The notes under the pieces: generated by a model
The model's input: only the letters and a program-made list of their open reading frames with translations
Databases searched by the model: none
Told to the model about the DNA's origin: nothing
Shown here: positions 4,724 through 6,384 of the stretch, piece after piece
How the letters are laid out: each line of letters opens with the position of its first letter
Numbering within the stretch: the stretch's first letter is position 1
From: CAYOBW01 sp964402115
Lineage (GTDB): Bacteria; Verrucomicrobiota; Kiritimatiellia; UBA8416; CAYOBW01
Direction of reading: 5' to 3'
Length of the DNA: 6,384 nucleotides
Assembly (NCBI GenBank): GCA_964402115.1
Contig: CAYOBW010000371.1
Location: 1-6,384, forward strand
Program-made: the position numbers and the translations under genes

Positions 4724-6112
4724 ATGAGCACGCACAACTGGCTATGGACGATAGGACCGCTGCTCGCAATCGCCGTACAGGGCGCCCCGCCCGCCGTCAG
4801 CAACACGCCGCCCGCCGTGCTCACCTTCCAGGCAGGGCTATTCGCCACGCCACCCTCGCCTCCGCCACCGGCCTGGATCGCCTCGGTCGGCTACGACATG
4901 GGCGAACTCGTCGGCGGCGACCGGCCGGCCTGGCAGGCGGAGGCTTCCTTGCCCGAGGGGCGCGGCATGGTCTGGTTCGAGCTGAGGCGCGACCTGATGA
5001 ACGAAGACCTCGCCCTGACCCTGCTGCATGAGGCGGAAGCCGGGGCGGATCTGGCCGTGCAGTTGTGGGATGGCGAAGGCCGGGTTGTCGCGCTGGATCT
5101 GTTCAAGAACGCGCTGGCCATCGCGACCGAGGCCCGCGCCGACACTTTCATCATTCCGATTCGTCAGTACCCGACTGCGACGAGTATTGTGATCCATCGC
5201 CTGTCAGGCGGCATGAGGCTCTTCGGCGTCGTGCTCACACCCGTCGTCACGCCGCAGGACAGCGACCTCGAAACCCTTCTGGAAATCGCGCGACGGTTTG
5301 GCAACCCGGTCAGCCCGGAGGGCGATCTGATGCGCCGGATCGAGGCGGCTCGCCGTGTGGCGCCGTCGGTCGCCGCGACGGCTGCCGCGCAACCGGCCGT
5401 GCTGCGTCCCGCGATTGTCCCTGCTCCCCCGGCGCCGGCCAGGCCGTACACCTTCGCGGGCCACGAATGGTTGGGACTGCGAACGGAATTCGCGGTCACC
5501 AACGGCGCGGTCCGCCCGCTACCCCGCCCGCGACCGGGCTTCAACTACGGCCACTGGGGGCATGGCCGCGGCGCCACCCTGCTCACCGGCGTGGGCAGCC
5601 ACGCGTGGCGCGATTACGTGGTCGAGTTCGATGTGGGCATGTCCGGTCCCGCTGCGACGTTCAACCCGCACCGGGTTTCGGACAGGGACTTCAGCGTCAT
5701 CATCGGCGTACGGGTTGTCTCGTGGCCCGAGAACTGGAATGAGAATGGCATGTCGGCGTGCCACTTCGGCTTCAAGAGCGACGGGGCCTGGAGCGTATCG
5801 GTCAATCGCGGCGCCTTCTGCAATCATGCGATCGGCTATGGCCGCCTGCAGAGCGTCGAGGGGCGCACGATCGCACGGGGGACCGGCATCCAGGTGCACC
5901 CGGAGAAGGGCAACCGCGTGCGCATCGAGGTCCGGGGCGACCGCCTGCGCGGTTGGGTGGACGATCGCGCGCTCTTCGACTTGACCGACGGGGCGCTGCG
6001 GTCTGAGGGCGACGGCATTCGCTTGGACCACGGCGGCGTGCTCGTTCACTGGGTCTGGGAATCCCAGGGCTGGCTGGCCAACTACAAGACCACGTCGCTG
6101 AGTCCAAATTAG
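4724..6112 (+). CDS. Predicted exported two-domain beta-rich protein with ConA/LamG-like C-terminal region
   Basis: A 462-residue protein I do not recognise as a named family. The N-terminus (MSTHNWLWTIGPLLAIAVQG) looks like a Sec signal peptide with cleavage near residue 20, though it lacks a basic n-region. A Pro-rich stretch (21-50) leads to a beta-rich region (about 68-175) with strands such as GMVWFELRRD and TSIVIHRLSGGMRLFGVVLTPV. A Pro/Ala linker (about 207-241) follows. The C-terminal region (about 242-455) has the rhythm of a concanavalin A-like/laminin-G or DUF1080-like sandwich: WRDYVVEFDVGM (295-306), NRVRIEVRGDRLRGWVDDRA (397-416), ending VHWVWESQGWLANYK. The only two cysteines, Cys346 and Cys366, could form a disulfide after export. 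Sugar or polymer binding is plausible but unproven. ATG 4724 gives the signal peptide; the upstream ATG 4601 lies in the palindrome loop. No clear ribosome site is seen. Confidence 0.82.
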   Translation: MSTHNWLWTIGPLLAIAVQGAPPAVSNTPPAVLTFQAGLFATPPSPPPPAWIASVGYDMGELVGGDRPAWQAEASLPEGRGMVWFELRRDLMNEDLALTLLHEAEAGADLAVQLWDGEGRVVALDLFKNALAIATEARADTFIIPIRQYPTATSIVIHRLSGGMRLFGVVLTPVVTPQDSDLETLLEIARRFGNPVSPEGDLMRRIEAARRVAPSVAATAAAQPAVLRPAIVPAPPAPARPYTFAGHEWLGLRTEFAVTNGAVRPLPRPRPGFNYGHWGHGRGATLLTGVGSHAWRDYVVEFDVGMSGPAATFNPHRVSDRDFSVIIGVRVVSWPENWNENGMSACHFGFKSDGAWSVSVNRGAFCNHAIGYGRLQSVEGRTIARGTGIQVHPEKGNRVRIEVRGDRLRGWVDDRALFDLTDGALRSEGDGIRLDHGGVLVHWVWESQGWLANYKTTSLSPN

Positions 6113-6235
6113 CTTGCTCGTCCGGTCCGCGGTTACGGCCGGCGGGACCGGCGTAGCGCGGACAAGAACCTACAACTACTTGCACCCATCTGCGCCCCGC
6201 GCGGATACCTGGCGTGCCATGTACATCCACGCCGG
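6113..6235. other. Noncoding gap between convergent genes
   Basis: Lies between the stop of the exported-protein gene and the stop of the partial gene at the right edge. Apart from the hairpin at 6125-6163 I see no gene or recognisable site. Confidence 0.6.
6125..6163 (+). terminator. Strong hairpin after the exported-protein gene, probable terminator without U tract
   Basis: GTCCGCG (6125-6131) pairs with CGCGGAC (6157-6163). Inside, TAC-GGCCGG (6134-6142, one bulged G) pairs with CCGGCGTA (6148-6155) around CGGGA. It starts 13 nt after the stop codon, where a terminator is expected between convergent genes. No U run follows on either strand, so it may act as a 3'-end stabiliser or need Rho. 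Confidence 0.45.
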
Positions 6236-6384
6236 TCAGCCGCGGACATTTGGCTGCGATGGCGGCGCGAGCGAAAGCTGCACGTTCTTGAGGAAGTCCG
6301 TGTTCGCGCAGTTAAGCTTCTCGATGAGGTAGAATGGGAGATTGAGGATGTGACTGTCGTACGTTCTTCCGTCCGGCATCCTGC
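6236..6384 (-). CDS. C-terminal end of an unidentified protein (cut by right edge)
   Basis: An open minus-strand frame enters from the right edge and stops at TGA 6238-6236. About 49 codons are visible, ending LKNVQLSLAPPSQPNVRG. An ATG is present at 6379 but the frame continues upstream to the edge, so it need not be the start. The mix of hydrophobic and polar residues (YDSHILNLPFYLIEKLNC) looks like folded protein rather than chance translation, and a plus-strand gene ends convergently before it. I recognise no family. Confidence 0.5.
   Translation of the reverse strand, partial: RMPDGRTYDSHILNLPFYLIEKLNCANTDFLKNVQLSLAPPSQPNVRG

Overview
This GC-rich bacterial window carries four genes in a row on the minus strand (read from about 4424 down to 1), one divergent plus-strand gene (4724-6112), and the tail of another minus-strand gene entering from the right edge. 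There are no rRNA, tRNA, CRISPR or phage genes. The taxon cannot be fixed from sequence alone. A GTP-type PEP carboxykinase, a plant-like GDP-mannose 3,5-epimerase and a large secreted beta-rich protein would fit the Planctomycetes-Verrucomicrobia-Chlamydiae group (for example Verrucomicrobiota, Lentisphaerota or Kiritimatiellota), but this is a weak guess.

Layout. Positions 1-1054 (minus) hold the N-terminal 351 codons of GTP-dependent PEP carboxykinase (pckG), cut by the window edge. Its leader (1055-1183) holds a candidate promoter overlapping the stop codon of the gene before it, a terminator-like hairpin with a U tract, and a small hairpin touching the Shine-Dalgarno site. Positions 1180-2136 (minus) encode a GDP-mannose 3,5-epimerase with all catalytic residues. 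Its upstream gap has a weak promoter and a 14-bp direct repeat spaced 32 bp apart. Positions 2234-3247 (minus) encode a GAF protein with a degenerate GGDEF domain. It is tightly coupled (13-nt gap) to a soluble PAS histidine kinase at 3261-4424 (minus). No response regulator is in view.

The gap between the divergent histidine kinase and the plus-strand gene (4425-4723) holds the most unusual object: a 144-bp near-perfect palindrome (4520-4663) flanked by 7-bp direct repeats, which looks like a MITE or paired REP-type element inserted between two divergent promoters. Removing it and one flanking repeat restores a perfect tandem duplication of a 12-bp unit containing GCGATCGC. Each arm can also fold into its own small hairpin, and the two arms differ by changes that keep those hairpins paired.

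The plus-strand gene encodes a predicted exported protein with an N-terminal beta-rich region, a Pro/Ala linker and a C-terminal concanavalin A/LamG-like region. A strong hairpin follows its stop codon, before the convergent partial gene at the right edge.

Working together: the kinase and GAF/GGDEF-like protein form a two-gene sensory unit. The epimerase makes GDP-L-galactose/L-gulose type sugars, probably for a polysaccharide. pckG feeds gluconeogenesis. A functional link between the sensory pair and the two metabolic genes is not shown by the sequence.
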